From NCBI GenBank assembly GCA_900545545.1, contig UQZO01000022.1:1-31180 (forward strand): a DNA stretch of 31,180 nucleotides, written 5' to 3'. Of this stretch, positions 16,401-23,989 are shown one piece after another. The stretch is from an uncultured Subdoligranulum sp. Its GTDB lineage: Bacteria > Bacillota > Clostridia > Oscillospirales > Ruminococcaceae. The notes under the pieces were generated by a model, which saw only the letters and a list, made by a program, of their open reading frames with translations, did no database searches and was not told where the DNA came from. The position numbers and the translations under genes were made by a program. Position 1 is the stretch's first letter, and each line of letters starts with the position of its first letter.

Positions 16401-17604
16401 CTTTGCCTTCCGCCAGCTGCTGCTCGCCTTCTTCTATCTGTGCCAGCGCATCGTTATATTTCTGCAGGCCCGCGTCATACTCTGCCTGTCCGTCCTGCAA
16501 TTCCCGCAGGGCCTCGGCCAGTTTCGGCTCATTGGCAGCCAGTTCGGCCTCGCCTTCTTCCAGCCGGGCCTGGTTGTCCATCAATTCCTGACGGCCTTCC
16601 TCCAATTGGACCGCACCGTCATTGACTTTGGCCTCGTTGTCGGCCAGTTCCTGCACACCGTCGGCGTATTCTTTTTCGCCGTCGTAGTATTCCTGCTCAC
16701 CGTCGGCCAGTTCCTGCCGGCCATCGGCCAGTTCCTGTGCCGCATCAGCCAGCTCCTGCTGAGCCTCTGCCTCGGCATCATAGTATTCTGCCCAGGCATC
16801 ATCAATCTCCGCCTGCGCATCTGCAAGAATTTCATCATAGCGCGCCTGGCAGCGCTGGTCCTGGATGGCCTCCACTTCGTCTTTGACCCGCTCCACCGTG
16901 GTGTCGTAATCATCGCCCATGCTGTCCTGTTCCAGGGCGCCCTCCGCCGTCACATAGATTTCGGTGTAGCTTTCGTAGGCGAAATCTTCCGGCCGCAGAT
17001 ACATCACCAGCTCCACGGAGCCGTTGCCCACGCTGGCGGGTTCCCGCTCAAAGCTGCAATAGTTGGCATTGCGGACTACACCAACCACCGTATACTCGGT
17101 GCAGTCCAGTTTGGTATCCAGGTCCTCGTTCTCCGAACTGACCGTCAGCTTGGTGCCGACGGGGTAAGCCCCGCCGGACAGCGTATCACCGGCTTCCACC
17201 ACGCACTCGCCGGAGGTCTGCGGCATGCGTCCCTCTGTCAGCACCAGGCGGTTGATGGCGTCGTCCTCTTCAGGCGGCAGACTCTGGGCACGGGAAACGA
17301 TCACATCCTCCCCGACTTCCACAAAAAGGTCCGCCGAATATGCAGGCTGAACCGCCTTGACGCCTTCCACCTGCTCCAGCGCCGCGACATCGTCATCGGT
17401 CAGGCCCAGTGTGGAGACAATGCGCAGGTCATAGAAATTGCCGTCGTCCATGTACTGCTCCATCGATTCTTTCATATCGATGGGGGTTGCATTCAGACCT
17501 GCCAGAAAGCCGACACCCAGCGCCACGATGGAAAAAATGGCCGCAAAGCGGCTGCGTGCACTTTTAAAAGTTCGCAGAACGTTTTTTCGGTAGGTGCGCG
17601 TCAT
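13408..17604 (-). CDS. Giant FtsX-like ABC permease with coiled coils
   Basis: A 1398-residue membrane permease that would work with the adjacent ATPase. It has an N-terminal membrane helix (about 19-39), an extracytoplasmic domain, a first long coiled coil (about 250-410) built from repeats such as ELADGRQELADGEQEY, a Pro/Glu/Thr-rich linker (about 500-585), a second coiled coil (about 680-850), then a three-helix FtsX domain starting near 875 and a C-terminal FtsX domain near 1265-1398. FtsX-like permeases of the MacB/LolE class use force on the outside rather than moving solutes through the membrane. The start ATG directly abuts the ATPase stop (TAAATG). Substrate or partner is unknown; roles in peptide resistance or cell-wall hydrolase control are possible. 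Confidence 0.9.
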   Translation of the reverse strand: MTRTYRKNVLRTFKSARSRFAAIFSIVALGVGFLAGLNATPIDMKESMEQYMDDGNFYDLRIVSTLGLTDDDVAALEQVEGVKAVQPAYSADLFVEVGEDVIVSRAQSLPPEEDDAINRLVLTEGRMPQTSGECVVEAGDTLSGGAYPVGTKLTVSSENEDLDTKLDCTEYTVVGVVRNANYCSFEREPASVGNGSVELVMYLRPEDFAYESYTEIYVTAEGALEQDSMGDDYDTTVERVKDEVEAIQDQRCQARYDEILADAQAEIDDAWAEYYDAEAEAQQELADAAQELADGRQELADGEQEYYDGEKEYADGVQELADNEAKVNDGAVQLEEGRQELMDNQARLEEGEAELAANEPKLAEALRELQDGQAEYDAGLQKYNDALAQIEEGEQQLAEGKAKLDAAEQAYTAGLEEMARQLNEQIQGILPGFSFEVSADQIEDFVLWFIEKEYDAPGSYDELLDRFEEYLQEKYGLPGIQLPLSAARRIQAEAQKMLESLGETTPEEPATTESALAAVQPQAEEAPAQETLPAEETAPGTGQPPVEEDALPEEVATPETAQLPQAGENGTTAAEPMAMTLTAETQKPMFVYLSAESDSPQAAESQTSETQLAELKAQLTAILENDRSDMQATLQTAQAWVDAQPQPLEGAVAEFAAKLPQWQAMAAAEQQQEELQLLVYGVAEMVDGRRELDAGWAEYDANAQKLADGRKQLEDSAVQLSDAKKQLDDGWAQYREGLAEYEAGKKKLEDGRAQLNEGWATLTDKQLELDDARRQINDAKAELADARAELDDARATIAENAQKLRDGEIEYEDAKADAEKELADARAEIEDGEKELADIEMPEWYVWDRNNNVSYASFTGNVEKLSAITTIFPIFFFLVAALVVSTTMTRMVEEERLQIGTLKALGYTRGEIMQKYLWYALVAAVSGTVVGLTIGFKAFPSIIWSAYAMMYYMPAIYTPWRLTQALFAGGTLTALTIGVTAIACRNSLTEVPATLMLPRAPKAGKRILLERITPLWRRFPFTWKVTCRNLLRYQKRFWMTVIGVAGCTSLLVAGFGISDSLNAIITKQFDDVSHYDLMTIVTDPAATESGPVYDYLFQGDQFSESMTVSMETTRQESPDGEIDVYLMIPQDVSRFADFLDLHERISRTPTPLGEEGVVLTEKLAKTLGVAAGDTITLENSDGDTGTFTVTGVCEHYISNYVYMSAATYAAGFGRDVEYNAVLSKMVDDSDETHDTVSSELLAMDNVASLTFTQDSIVQVLNMLNSIDSVVVLIIVCAACLAFVVLYNLSNINIAERVKEIATIKVLGFYDREVYAYVSRENVLLTLIGTLFGVVGGIVLHRFIIVTVEVDAVMFGRDIQLLSFVYAIALTLLFSTIVNLVMGRLLKKISMVESMKAPE

Positions 17605-18330
17605 TTACCATTCGATCCTTTCCACAGGGGTGGGGTTCGGGTTGAGTGTTTCTTCGATCACACGGCCGCTGTTGATGCGGATCACCCGGTCCGCCATCGC
17701 TGCCAGTGCGCTGTTATGGGTGATGACAATCACCGTGCGGCCCTTTTTCCGGCATGTATCCTGCAGCAGAGCCAGCACCTGCTTGCCGGTTTTATAGTCC
17801 AAAGCACCGGTGGGTTCATCACACAAGAGAATTTTGGGATTTTTGGCCAACGCACGCGCAATGGACACGCGCTGTTGTTCACCGCCCGAAAGCTGCGCCG
17901 GGAAGTTGTTCCGCCGGTCGGAAAGGCCGACCTCCTCCAGCACGGTATCGGCGTCCAGGGGGTCGCGGCAGATTTCCGCCGCCAGTTCTACGTTTTCCCG
18001 CGCGGTCAGATTCTGCACCAGGTTATAGAACTGGAACACAAAACCAACGTCATAGCGGCGATAGGTGGTCAGGCGCTTCTGGTTAAAGCTGCTGACTTTC
18101 TCGCCGTCCAGCAGGATGGTGCCCTCGTCACAGGTATCCATACCGCCCAGCATATTGAGCACCGTGGTTTTGCCCGCCCCCGAGGGGCCCAGAATCACGC
18201 AGAATTCCCCTTTTTCAATGGTAAAGCATACATGATCGGAGGCCGCAATGCGGGTATCTCCCATCTGATAGTATTTACATACGTTATCGAACACGACAAA
18301 GGGCTGGTGCCCGGTGTTTGTGTTGGCCAT
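17605..18330 (-). CDS. LolD/MacB-type ABC ATPase
   Basis: A 241-residue ATP-binding protein that energises the giant FtsX-like permease. Walker A GPSGAGKTT is at residues 48-56, followed by the Q-loop FVFQFYNL, the signature LSGGEQQRVSIARAL, Walker B ILLCDEPTGALD and the switch VITHN. The DEPTGALD form is typical of the MacB/LolD/FtsE group. I chose ATG 18330 because AGGAG lies 8 nt before it; an in-frame extension to 18405 covers the promoter region. The stop codon touches the permease start, so the two are co-expressed. Confidence 0.94.
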   Translation of the reverse strand: MANTNTGHQPFVVFDNVCKYYQMGDTRIAASDHVCFTIEKGEFCVILGPSGAGKTTVLNMLGGMDTCDEGTILLDGEKVSSFNQKRLTTYRRYDVGFVFQFYNLVQNLTARENVELAAEICRDPLDADTVLEEVGLSDRRNNFPAQLSGGEQQRVSIARALAKNPKILLCDEPTGALDYKTGKQVLALLQDTCRKKGRTVIVITHNSALAAMADRVIRINSGRVIEETLNPNPTPVERIEW

Positions 18331-18370
18331 CTCGCTTTTCTCCTGTTTCTGATTGCCTGTGTTTAGTGAC

Positions 18371-18379
18371 ATTATACCA
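18371..18379 (-). promoter_or_regulatory. Extended -10 promoter of the ATPase/FtsX operon
   Basis: On the minus strand TGGTATAAT is a perfect extended -10 (TATAAT at 18371-18376). The -35 region is poor, as expected for extended -10 promoters. It lies about 40 nt before the ATPase start. Confidence 0.7.
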
Positions 18380-18468
18380 GATTTCCCACTGAAATGCCCA
18401 TACATTTTTTGAACATTGACAAAATCCGCAGAATTTTCACTTTTGCCGTTCTTCCTCCGTTTAAAAGC

Positions 18469-18497
18469 ATTTCCCCGATGCGTGGCATCGGGGAAAT
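18469..18497 (-). terminator. Hairpin after the PBP remnant
   Basis: A 13-bp perfect stem (18469-18481 with 18485-18497, three-base loop) lies just beyond the PBP remnant stop and is followed on the minus strand by GCTTTTAAA. It was probably the terminator of the original PBP gene. Confidence 0.75.
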
Positions 18498-18506
18498 TTG
18501 CATGAT

Positions 18507-19076
18507 TCAGGGTGTTTCGGTCGGTGCCGGTGTTTCCACTTCCGGTTCAATGCCAAGGTAGGGCAGCGCCTTGGCCAGCACTTCGGCACAGACAGGCCCC
18601 GACAACGTGCCGCCGCTGGTGGTCCAGCTGTGGGGTTCATCCAGGCAGACCAGTACCGCCAGCCGCGGGTCATCGATGGGGGCCACCGCCACAAAGCTGC
18701 TGATGCGCGCGCCTTCGTTTTCGCTGTCCAGTTTCTGGCTGGTACCGCTCTTGCCGCCCACAAAGTAGCCGTTGACCGCTGCATGCTTGCCCGTTCCTTC
18801 GGTGACCACCCCTTCCATCAGCTGGCACATGGTGGCGCTGGTTTCCTCACTGATGACCCGGCGCTTCACCGTGGGTTCGATCTCCCGGACCACGGTTCCG
18901 TCCGGTGCCGTAATCCGCTGTACCACATAGGGCTGCATCAGGTTGCCGCCGTTGACCACCGCGCACACCGCCGTGAGCATCTGCAGATAACTGACCTTGC
19001 TGCTTTGCCCGAAGGAACAGGAGGCCAGCTCCACAGGGCCCGGCCGGTACAGGGATTTGGCCCCTGGTTTCGCAAA
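18507..19076 (-). pseudogene. C-terminal remnant of a penicillin-binding protein transpeptidase
   Basis: The open frame encodes the last part of a class B PBP (PBP2/SpoVD-like). It shows PGPVELASCSFGQSSKVSYL, the VNGGNLMQPYVV stretch and the KSGT triad GGKSGTSQK. Complete proteins have several hundred residues with SxxK and SxN motifs upstream; these are missing, so the fragment cannot be a transpeptidase. The frame is closed upstream by TGA at 19077-19079, and no ribosome binding site precedes the GTG at 19034. The 5' part is not visible elsewhere in the window. The break lies directly next to the terminator of the glycan locus, which suggests insertion, replacement or deletion at this point. 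Confidence 0.88.
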
Positions 19077-19124
19077 TCACATGCACAGAATATTTTTCGT
19101 CTGCGGCTGAGGTCCCGTACCCAC

Positions 19125-19171
19125 AAAAATACCCTTGCTGCAGCACAATTGATTTGCTGCAGCGAGGGTAT
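19125..19171 (-). terminator. Terminator of the distal glycan operon
   Basis: A 17-bp stem with one wobble pair (19129-19145 with 19155-19171) containing GCTGCAGC in both arms is followed on the minus strand by TTTTTG. It ends the flippase operon and lies beside the PBP breakpoint. Confidence 0.9.
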
Positions 19172-19196
19172 CCATCAACTTATTTTCCGGGAAGCG

Positions 19197-20381
19197 TCAG
19201 GCCTTGTTCCCGCGGCGGCTGCGCAACCAGTCGAGTACCTTCGTGCGCAGCAGCAGCGGGCGGATAATTCCCAACAGCAGTTTTTGCCTGAGTGGAAGCT
19301 CCCCATGCCGTTTGCGGAAATCCTCATACGGATTGCGGGAGAAATCATTCCAAAAGCTTTCTCGCTGCTGCGCACCGGAAATGTGAGCGCTGTTTTGCAC
19401 AGCGGCCTGTGTTGTCTGGCAGCGCACAAGCCATTGCTGCGCTTGCAAAAGCAGCTTTTCGCCTTTGGGTGTGGCCGCCAACAGGGAAATGCCTTTGTCG
19501 TCCTGCCATTCAGGCGGCAGCACCTGCTTATTCCAAAAATCGGCCAGTGTAATGTCTCCCTGCCGTTTTTGCACGTCCGCATATTGGCATCCGTCACAAC
19601 AAAGGCCTTTGGCTTCCGGCGTTCCCTGGTAGCGCCCCATGGGCGTGAGCAGCCGTCGGCGATGTCTGGTTGTACCATTTTGCAGCTGCACTGACAGTGA
19701 ATAATCCTGCCAGCCCGTGCATTTATCCCGGAAATTGTATGAAACCAGCGAGCCATACTGCTGTTCGTAGCGTTCCCGCTCGCGTTGCCACAACAGCGGG
19801 CTGATGACACCGGTACAAACGAGATCCACAAACCAGACCGTATCGGCAGAGATTTTGCGCCGGGCAAGCAAGCGGCGCATACCGGAAATCTTGCAGGACA
19901 GGCCGGTGTACAGTACGGGAATTCCCGCGGCCGCATCCTGCACAAAGGCTTCATCCAACCGGGGGCAAGGCGCAGTCTGAATATACTTGGAGCCGCGCAT
20001 GGCTTCCACTTCGGCCAGTGTCCGGGCCCGCCGGTAGACTGCCTGGGCGCCCTGCCATACCACGCCGTAAACCACGCCGCCCTGCGCCAGAACAGCCTGC
20101 GCCAAAGCGGTAAACGCTCCGCCGGAACTGCTTTGCCGGACCACCGCGGGGTCGCGGTGACGCGCCGCCCAAAAAGTTTCGTATGGTTCGGACCGCGCCG
20201 CCCCCAACGACAGCTCCGGGCAGATCTTCCGGCAGGCGCCGCAGTGAATACACAGGTCTGTTGTCACCGGGCGGTAAAATCCCTCGCCGTCCGCCGCCAG
20301 AGAAATGGCCCCCGACACAGGGCACGCCTGCACGCAGGCGCCGCACCCCGTGCAGCGCGGAAGCCCGTTGGTGTTTTCCAT
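19197..20381 (-). CDS. Fe-S flavoprotein-like F420-hydrogenase beta-subunit family protein
   Basis: A 394-residue protein of the coenzyme F420 hydrogenase/dehydrogenase beta-subunit family. Two 4Fe-4S motifs lie at the N-terminus, CTGCGACVQACP and CIHCGACRKICP. The beta-subunit domains follow, with QSSSGGAFTAL and LVCTGVISPLLW, and a late cysteine group CCDGCQY. The usual family motifs GTPCQ and LVCHG appear here as GLSCK and LVCTG, so the His is replaced. Members of this family occur beside pyruvyl transferases in surface-polysaccharide clusters, where the role is unknown; a redox step in sugar modification is an inference. The start ATG follows GGAGG 7 nt before, two bases after the previous gene. 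It is last in its operon. Confidence 0.85.
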   Translation of the reverse strand: MENTNGLPRCTGCGACVQACPVSGAISLAADGEGFYRPVTTDLCIHCGACRKICPELSLGAARSEPYETFWAARHRDPAVVRQSSSGGAFTALAQAVLAQGGVVYGVVWQGAQAVYRRARTLAEVEAMRGSKYIQTAPCPRLDEAFVQDAAAGIPVLYTGLSCKISGMRRLLARRKISADTVWFVDLVCTGVISPLLWQRERERYEQQYGSLVSYNFRDKCTGWQDYSLSVQLQNGTTRHRRRLLTPMGRYQGTPEAKGLCCDGCQYADVQKRQGDITLADFWNKQVLPPEWQDDKGISLLAATPKGEKLLLQAQQWLVRCQTTQAAVQNSAHISGAQQRESFWNDFSRNPYEDFRKRHGELPLRQKLLLGIIRPLLLRTKVLDWLRSRRGNKA

Positions 20382-20383
20382 AC

Positions 20384-21517
20384 TCAGTCCTCCATGCAGG
20401 CATCCAGATAGGCAAACGAGCGCTGGCGTTCCCGCTGCAGGATGCCGTCCGCCTCCTCATACTCCACCGCCGGCTCCGGCAGCAGATCCTCCTTACGGCG
20501 AAGGATCCGCTGTTCCAGCCCCAGCAGCGTCAGATAATCCACAATGCGATTGCCGGCATTGGACCCGGTATTCACATCCGGAACACAGGCGGCAAAGGGT
20601 TTGTGAAATACGGTGGAAAAGACCGTGCCGTGGAAACTGTCGGTTACCACATAGGCGGCCCCCTCGAACCATTGCAGCCACTCCAGGGGCCCGGCGCCTT
20701 CATTTTCAGCCAGGTTTCCGCACAGCACCATCACGCGGGAGATCCCCGCCTGGCGGGCAACGCGGTTGGCGGTGTCCAGCGCCAACGGATCATCGTGCAG
20801 CAAGGTATAAACCAGAATATAGGGTTCCTGCGGCAGCTGCGCCTGCCCCTTTGCCGCCGTCTGATGCCATTGTTCGCCATCCAGCAGCAAGGTCGGGTCC
20901 AGGTGAACTTCCACCGGGCGTTGCAGCAGCGTTTCCAGCATCTGCCGGGAGGAACTTTCCCGGCAGGAAATGCGGTGAAAACTTCCCAGGCAGCGCTGGT
21001 ACCGGGTACGGTATTTGGGCGGGATGGCAGACAATCCCACGCTGGAGGCGTAGCTGTATTTTTTGGCATCCTGTTTGACAAAGTCCAGCATATATGCCGT
21101 GTTGATGTTCAGCCGCCCGCAGTTCCACACCTGGTCGCTGCCCACAAAATACTTGCTGTAGAGGTCGCCGCAGCTGCGGATGCTTTTTCGCGTAAAGGGA
21201 CCTTCTGTGCGGGACAGGCTCCAGAATTCCCGAAAGCGCTGCCGGACCAGGTCGGCATTCTGCACCTGCTGTTTGCGCCCCAGTACATCGTGCACAAACT
21301 CGCCCAGCGTTTCGGAGGGCGTATCGTCCCGGCGCAGCAGCGCCGCAAGGGTTTTGCGTGCCAGCCAGCAAGCTGCGTCATACAGATAATCCCGCTGGTA
21401 GTTGAGAAACACGCATTGGGTGCCGGGGTAACGGTGTTCCAATACATACCACAGGGCATACTGCTGCAGGCTGGAGCCGTAATTTTCCCCGCGCAGCGTT
21501 ACCAATGCCACCTTCAT
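20384..21517 (-). CDS. Polysaccharide pyruvyl transferase family protein
   Basis: A 377-residue GT-B-like enzyme that in characterised members (CsaB, WcaK) transfers pyruvate from phosphoenolpyruvate to a sugar as a ketal. It shows the N-terminal NYGSSLQQYAL, then GSDQVWN, the HLDPTLLLD segment and the conserved VTDSFHGTVFS motif near the C-terminus. Length is normal. The start ATG is preceded by AAAGGAGG. It lies between the flippase (25 nt gap) and the Fe-S protein (2 nt gap), so all three are one unit. Other members of this family have divergent functions, so actual pyruvylation is not certain. Confidence 0.9.
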   Translation of the reverse strand: MKVALVTLRGENYGSSLQQYALWYVLEHRYPGTQCVFLNYQRDYLYDAACWLARKTLAALLRRDDTPSETLGEFVHDVLGRKQQVQNADLVRQRFREFWSLSRTEGPFTRKSIRSCGDLYSKYFVGSDQVWNCGRLNINTAYMLDFVKQDAKKYSYASSVGLSAIPPKYRTRYQRCLGSFHRISCRESSSRQMLETLLQRPVEVHLDPTLLLDGEQWHQTAAKGQAQLPQEPYILVYTLLHDDPLALDTANRVARQAGISRVMVLCGNLAENEGAGPLEWLQWFEGAAYVVTDSFHGTVFSTVFHKPFAACVPDVNTGSNAGNRIVDYLTLLGLEQRILRRKEDLLPEPAVEYEEADGILQRERQRSFAYLDACMED

Positions 21518-21541
21518 GCAGACAGCCTCCTTTTCAAAAAC

Positions 21542-22810
21542 TCAGGTCCGGGTGTGCCGGGTATCGAAGCAGAACACCTTGACCAGGTTGGCGATGGTGA
21601 CCACCGCCAGTACGCCGCCCATGATGTAAAGCATCTGGGCCGCCGTTTCGTGGAAAATACTTACCAGGGCCACGATCATCACGAATCCGCCGCCCAGGGT
21701 AGCCGTAAGGAAATGGGCGTTTCCCAGCGCCGTCAGGTAATTCATCAGGATGGTGATAAAGGTCAGCGGAAGGATAAAGCACCCTACCGGGACCATAAGG
21801 GCAATGGCATCGGCATACCGCTGGCCGAACAGCAGAAGGACCACCTGCTTGCCGAAAAGGATCAGCCCGGCCATACACACCGCAGAGATGCCGCCGCCGT
21901 ACAAAAGCGCCTTTTTGAAAACTTTCAGGGTATCTTTGCCGACCGCCTGCTGCGCGGCCACCACCGGGAACAGCACCGCAACAATGGCAGAAGAAACAAA
22001 GATGGGAATTTTGCCCAGGGTCATGGCGGAAGAGTAGATTCCCGTCACTTCCTCATTGGCAGCAAACGCCTTGACCAGCAGTACATCGCCGTTGGTAAGT
22101 ACCATCGTCAGCATCTGCGCCCAGAAAGCCGTGCTCAGGTAGTGTAAGATATCCTGGCGGCCCAGCGTTACCGGTTCAGCGCTCCGGGTTTTCCAGAAAC
22201 CGCGCAAAACATAGGCGGCATACAAAAGGCCCAGCAGCACGCCCAGCATAATGCCCATTAAATTTCCGTACAGGACCACCCCAAGCCAGACGAATGCCAC
22301 GCCAAAGAGCAGTTTTCCTGCGCTGTTCAAAATATTCTGGATGCTGTAGGCGGTAAACCATTGCAGGCCCTGCAATGTGCCCATCAGTACCGGGGACAGG
22401 CAGCTGACGGCCGCCACCAGGATCGCCATCCGCACATAGCCGGTCTTTTCGATCTGGAGGATATCCGCCAGCCAGGGGGCCAGCGGCATTCCCACCACCA
22501 GGACCACCAGCGCGATCCCGGCTGAAATGCCCATGAGCTTTTTCAGCAGTTTGGAGATTTTCCGGGATTCTTCCAGTGCCATATAATGGGCCGTGTATTT
22601 GGAAGCCGTAAGCCGCAAAATTCCCAGGGGCACGCTGATCAGCGTAATCAGGGAAAGCAGCGCATTCAACGTACCATACTGGGCCGTGGTCAGCAGGTTG
22701 CCCATGATGATCTGATACAGGTAGTTGAAAACATTGCATACCATGGTCAGCGCAAAAAGGATGGTGCTGCTGACTTCAAAAGAGTGCTTCTGTAAATTAT
22801 GATTGGGCAT
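21542..22810 (-). CDS. Wzx-like polysaccharide flippase
   Basis: A 422-residue polytopic membrane protein, about 12 hydrophobic segments, of the oligosaccharide-lipid flippase (MOP/polysaccharide_synt) type. It begins with FEVSSTILFALTMVCNVFNYLYQ and contains YGTLNALLSLITLISVPLGILRL, typical of Wzx. It would move lipid-linked repeat units across the cytoplasmic membrane. I chose ATG 22810 because AAAGGA precedes it; the open frame continues upstream through the promoter and is not coding there. First gene of the distal glycan operon. Confidence 0.88.
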   Translation of the reverse strand: MPNHNLQKHSFEVSSTILFALTMVCNVFNYLYQIIMGNLLTTAQYGTLNALLSLITLISVPLGILRLTASKYTAHYMALEESRKISKLLKKLMGISAGIALVVLVVGMPLAPWLADILQIEKTGYVRMAILVAAVSCLSPVLMGTLQGLQWFTAYSIQNILNSAGKLLFGVAFVWLGVVLYGNLMGIMLGVLLGLLYAAYVLRGFWKTRSAEPVTLGRQDILHYLSTAFWAQMLTMVLTNGDVLLVKAFAANEEVTGIYSSAMTLGKIPIFVSSAIVAVLFPVVAAQQAVGKDTLKVFKKALLYGGGISAVCMAGLILFGKQVVLLLFGQRYADAIALMVPVGCFILPLTFITILMNYLTALGNAHFLTATLGGGFVMIVALVSIFHETAAQMLYIMGGVLAVVTIANLVKVFCFDTRHTRT

Positions 22811-22873
22811 GGTGCGGATTCCTTTCACATATCTCCGGCAGAAGACCCCCGGTTTTTGATCAAATATCATTTT

Positions 22874-22902
22874 AGTATAGCATAGCACAAAGCAGTTTTC
22901 AA
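22874..22902 (-). promoter_or_regulatory. Promoter of the distal glycan operon
   Basis: On the minus strand TTGAAA (22897-22902) and TATACT (22874-22879) are exactly 17 nt apart. The GC-rich inverted repeat CCGCGG-CAGG-CCGCGG (22915-22930) lies just upstream. Confidence 0.85.
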
Positions 22903-22948
22903 CTTTCCGAACGTCCGCGGCAGGCCGCGGTCCTATGTACCGATAGAC

Positions 22949-22976
22949 AAAAAAGCAGGCCTTCGCCTGCTTTTTT
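22949..22976 (-). terminator. Terminator of the proximal glycan operon
   Basis: A 12-bp perfect stem (22949-22960 with 22965-22976, four-base loop) is embedded in A/T runs. The TAA stop of the second GT2 gene (22975-22977) overlaps the start of the hairpin. Confidence 0.92.
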
Positions 22977-23985
22977 ACTGACCGTAGGTCGTGTTGCGGA
23001 TCGTCCGGCCCAGCTTGGATGCTGCCAGGCACCAGGCGATGTACAAGCACACATAATAGACATAGACAAAGTGCAGCAGCATCGAAGGGTCCCGGTAGTG
23101 CCAGGCCAGCCGTACGCTGTCTATACAGGGGCCGATCAGGGTCGCCGCATACAGGACAAACCCGTATTTTCTATGGGAAAGCGCTCCGGCGGGGGCGCGC
23201 TCGGTCCGGACCGAATAACCGCTTTCTTCCGGGTAAAAGAGGTTATTGACCACGCGAAACCGAAGCTTTGCCAGATACCCTTTAAAACCGGCCTTTACAA
23301 AATGCTGCACGTCATCCCCGGAAATACAGCCGCAGCAGGCAGTTTTGCCAATAATATGGCTGGCTATGCCGCAGATAAAGCGAAGGTCCTTCCACCGGTC
23401 CGGGAAATTTTCCTTGGTCCAGTCCAGGTCGACCATGGTGGTGCCGCCATCCCCGATGGGGGTGGGGTCATCGGCCCCGAACCGCAGGATGCGGGCGGTT
23501 CCCGACTGTTCCGCAATATTTTTTCGGAAGGTATCCAGCACACCGTCTTTTCTGTGGTACACAAACTGGGTGAACGGGTCCCCGCAGGCGCAGACATACC
23601 GGGCAGCCAGGCCGCCCTTTGCCCCGGGATACATTTTGTCACATACCACGCAGCGCACATCGGGGTACGCTGCAAAGAGCTGCAGCCGTTTTTCCAATTG
23701 ATCCGGGTGGACAAAAGCCTCGTCCGTATCCATCTCAATCAGGTAGCGGCCTTTTGCCTGCTGTGCACCGATCTGTTTGGCCGGTTCGGGCAGGCGGCGG
23801 GGATTGTCCAGCACGGCAGCGCCGTACCGCAGCGCGATCTCCCGGGTAGTGTCGGTGCTGCCGCCGTCGATGACCAGAATCTCGATCTGATCCGCCACCG
23901 TCTGCATCCGGATGCTTTTCAGCGCTGTTTCAATGGTGGCTTGCGCATTATAGGCGGGCATAACCACGGTAATGCATGGGTTCAT
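22975..23985 (-). CDS. Family 2 glycosyltransferase, membrane-anchored
   Basis: A 336-residue GT-A glycosyltransferase. It starts ITVVMPAYNAQATIETALKS, has the nucleotide-binding VIDGGSTD and the metal-binding EMDTD motif. The cysteine-rich stretch TACCGCISGDD is unusual. The last 70 residues hold two hydrophobic segments (around YAATLIGPCIDS and VYVYYVCLYIAWCLA), so it is anchored to the membrane. It would add a sugar to the lipid-linked glycan. The start ATG at 23985 follows GGAGG by 8 nt; it is four bases downstream of the epimerase stop. Last gene of the proximal operon. Sugar specificity unknown. Confidence 0.88.
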   Translation of the reverse strand: MNPCITVVMPAYNAQATIETALKSIRMQTVADQIEILVIDGGSTDTTREIALRYGAAVLDNPRRLPEPAKQIGAQQAKGRYLIEMDTDEAFVHPDQLEKRLQLFAAYPDVRCVVCDKMYPGAKGGLAARYVCACGDPFTQFVYHRKDGVLDTFRKNIAEQSGTARILRFGADDPTPIGDGGTTMVDLDWTKENFPDRWKDLRFICGIASHIIGKTACCGCISGDDVQHFVKAGFKGYLAKLRFRVVNNLFYPEESGYSVRTERAPAGALSHRKYGFVLYAATLIGPCIDSVRLAWHYRDPSMLLHFVYVYYVCLYIAWCLAASKLGRTIRNTTYGQ

Positions 23986-23989
23986 TGTA

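Noticed and set aside
13585..18366. Very long plus-strand open frame (about 1590 codons) opposite the FtsX permease and ATPase
   Set aside because: It is antisense to genes with clear domains. The repetitive, GC-rich coding of the permease keeps the opposite frame open. There are no recognisable domains and no ribosome binding site.
18507..19034. A functional small PBP-like protein starting at GTG 19034
   Set aside because: It lacks the SxxK and SxN active-site motifs, has no ribosome binding site, and homologous sequence extends upstream of the GTG.
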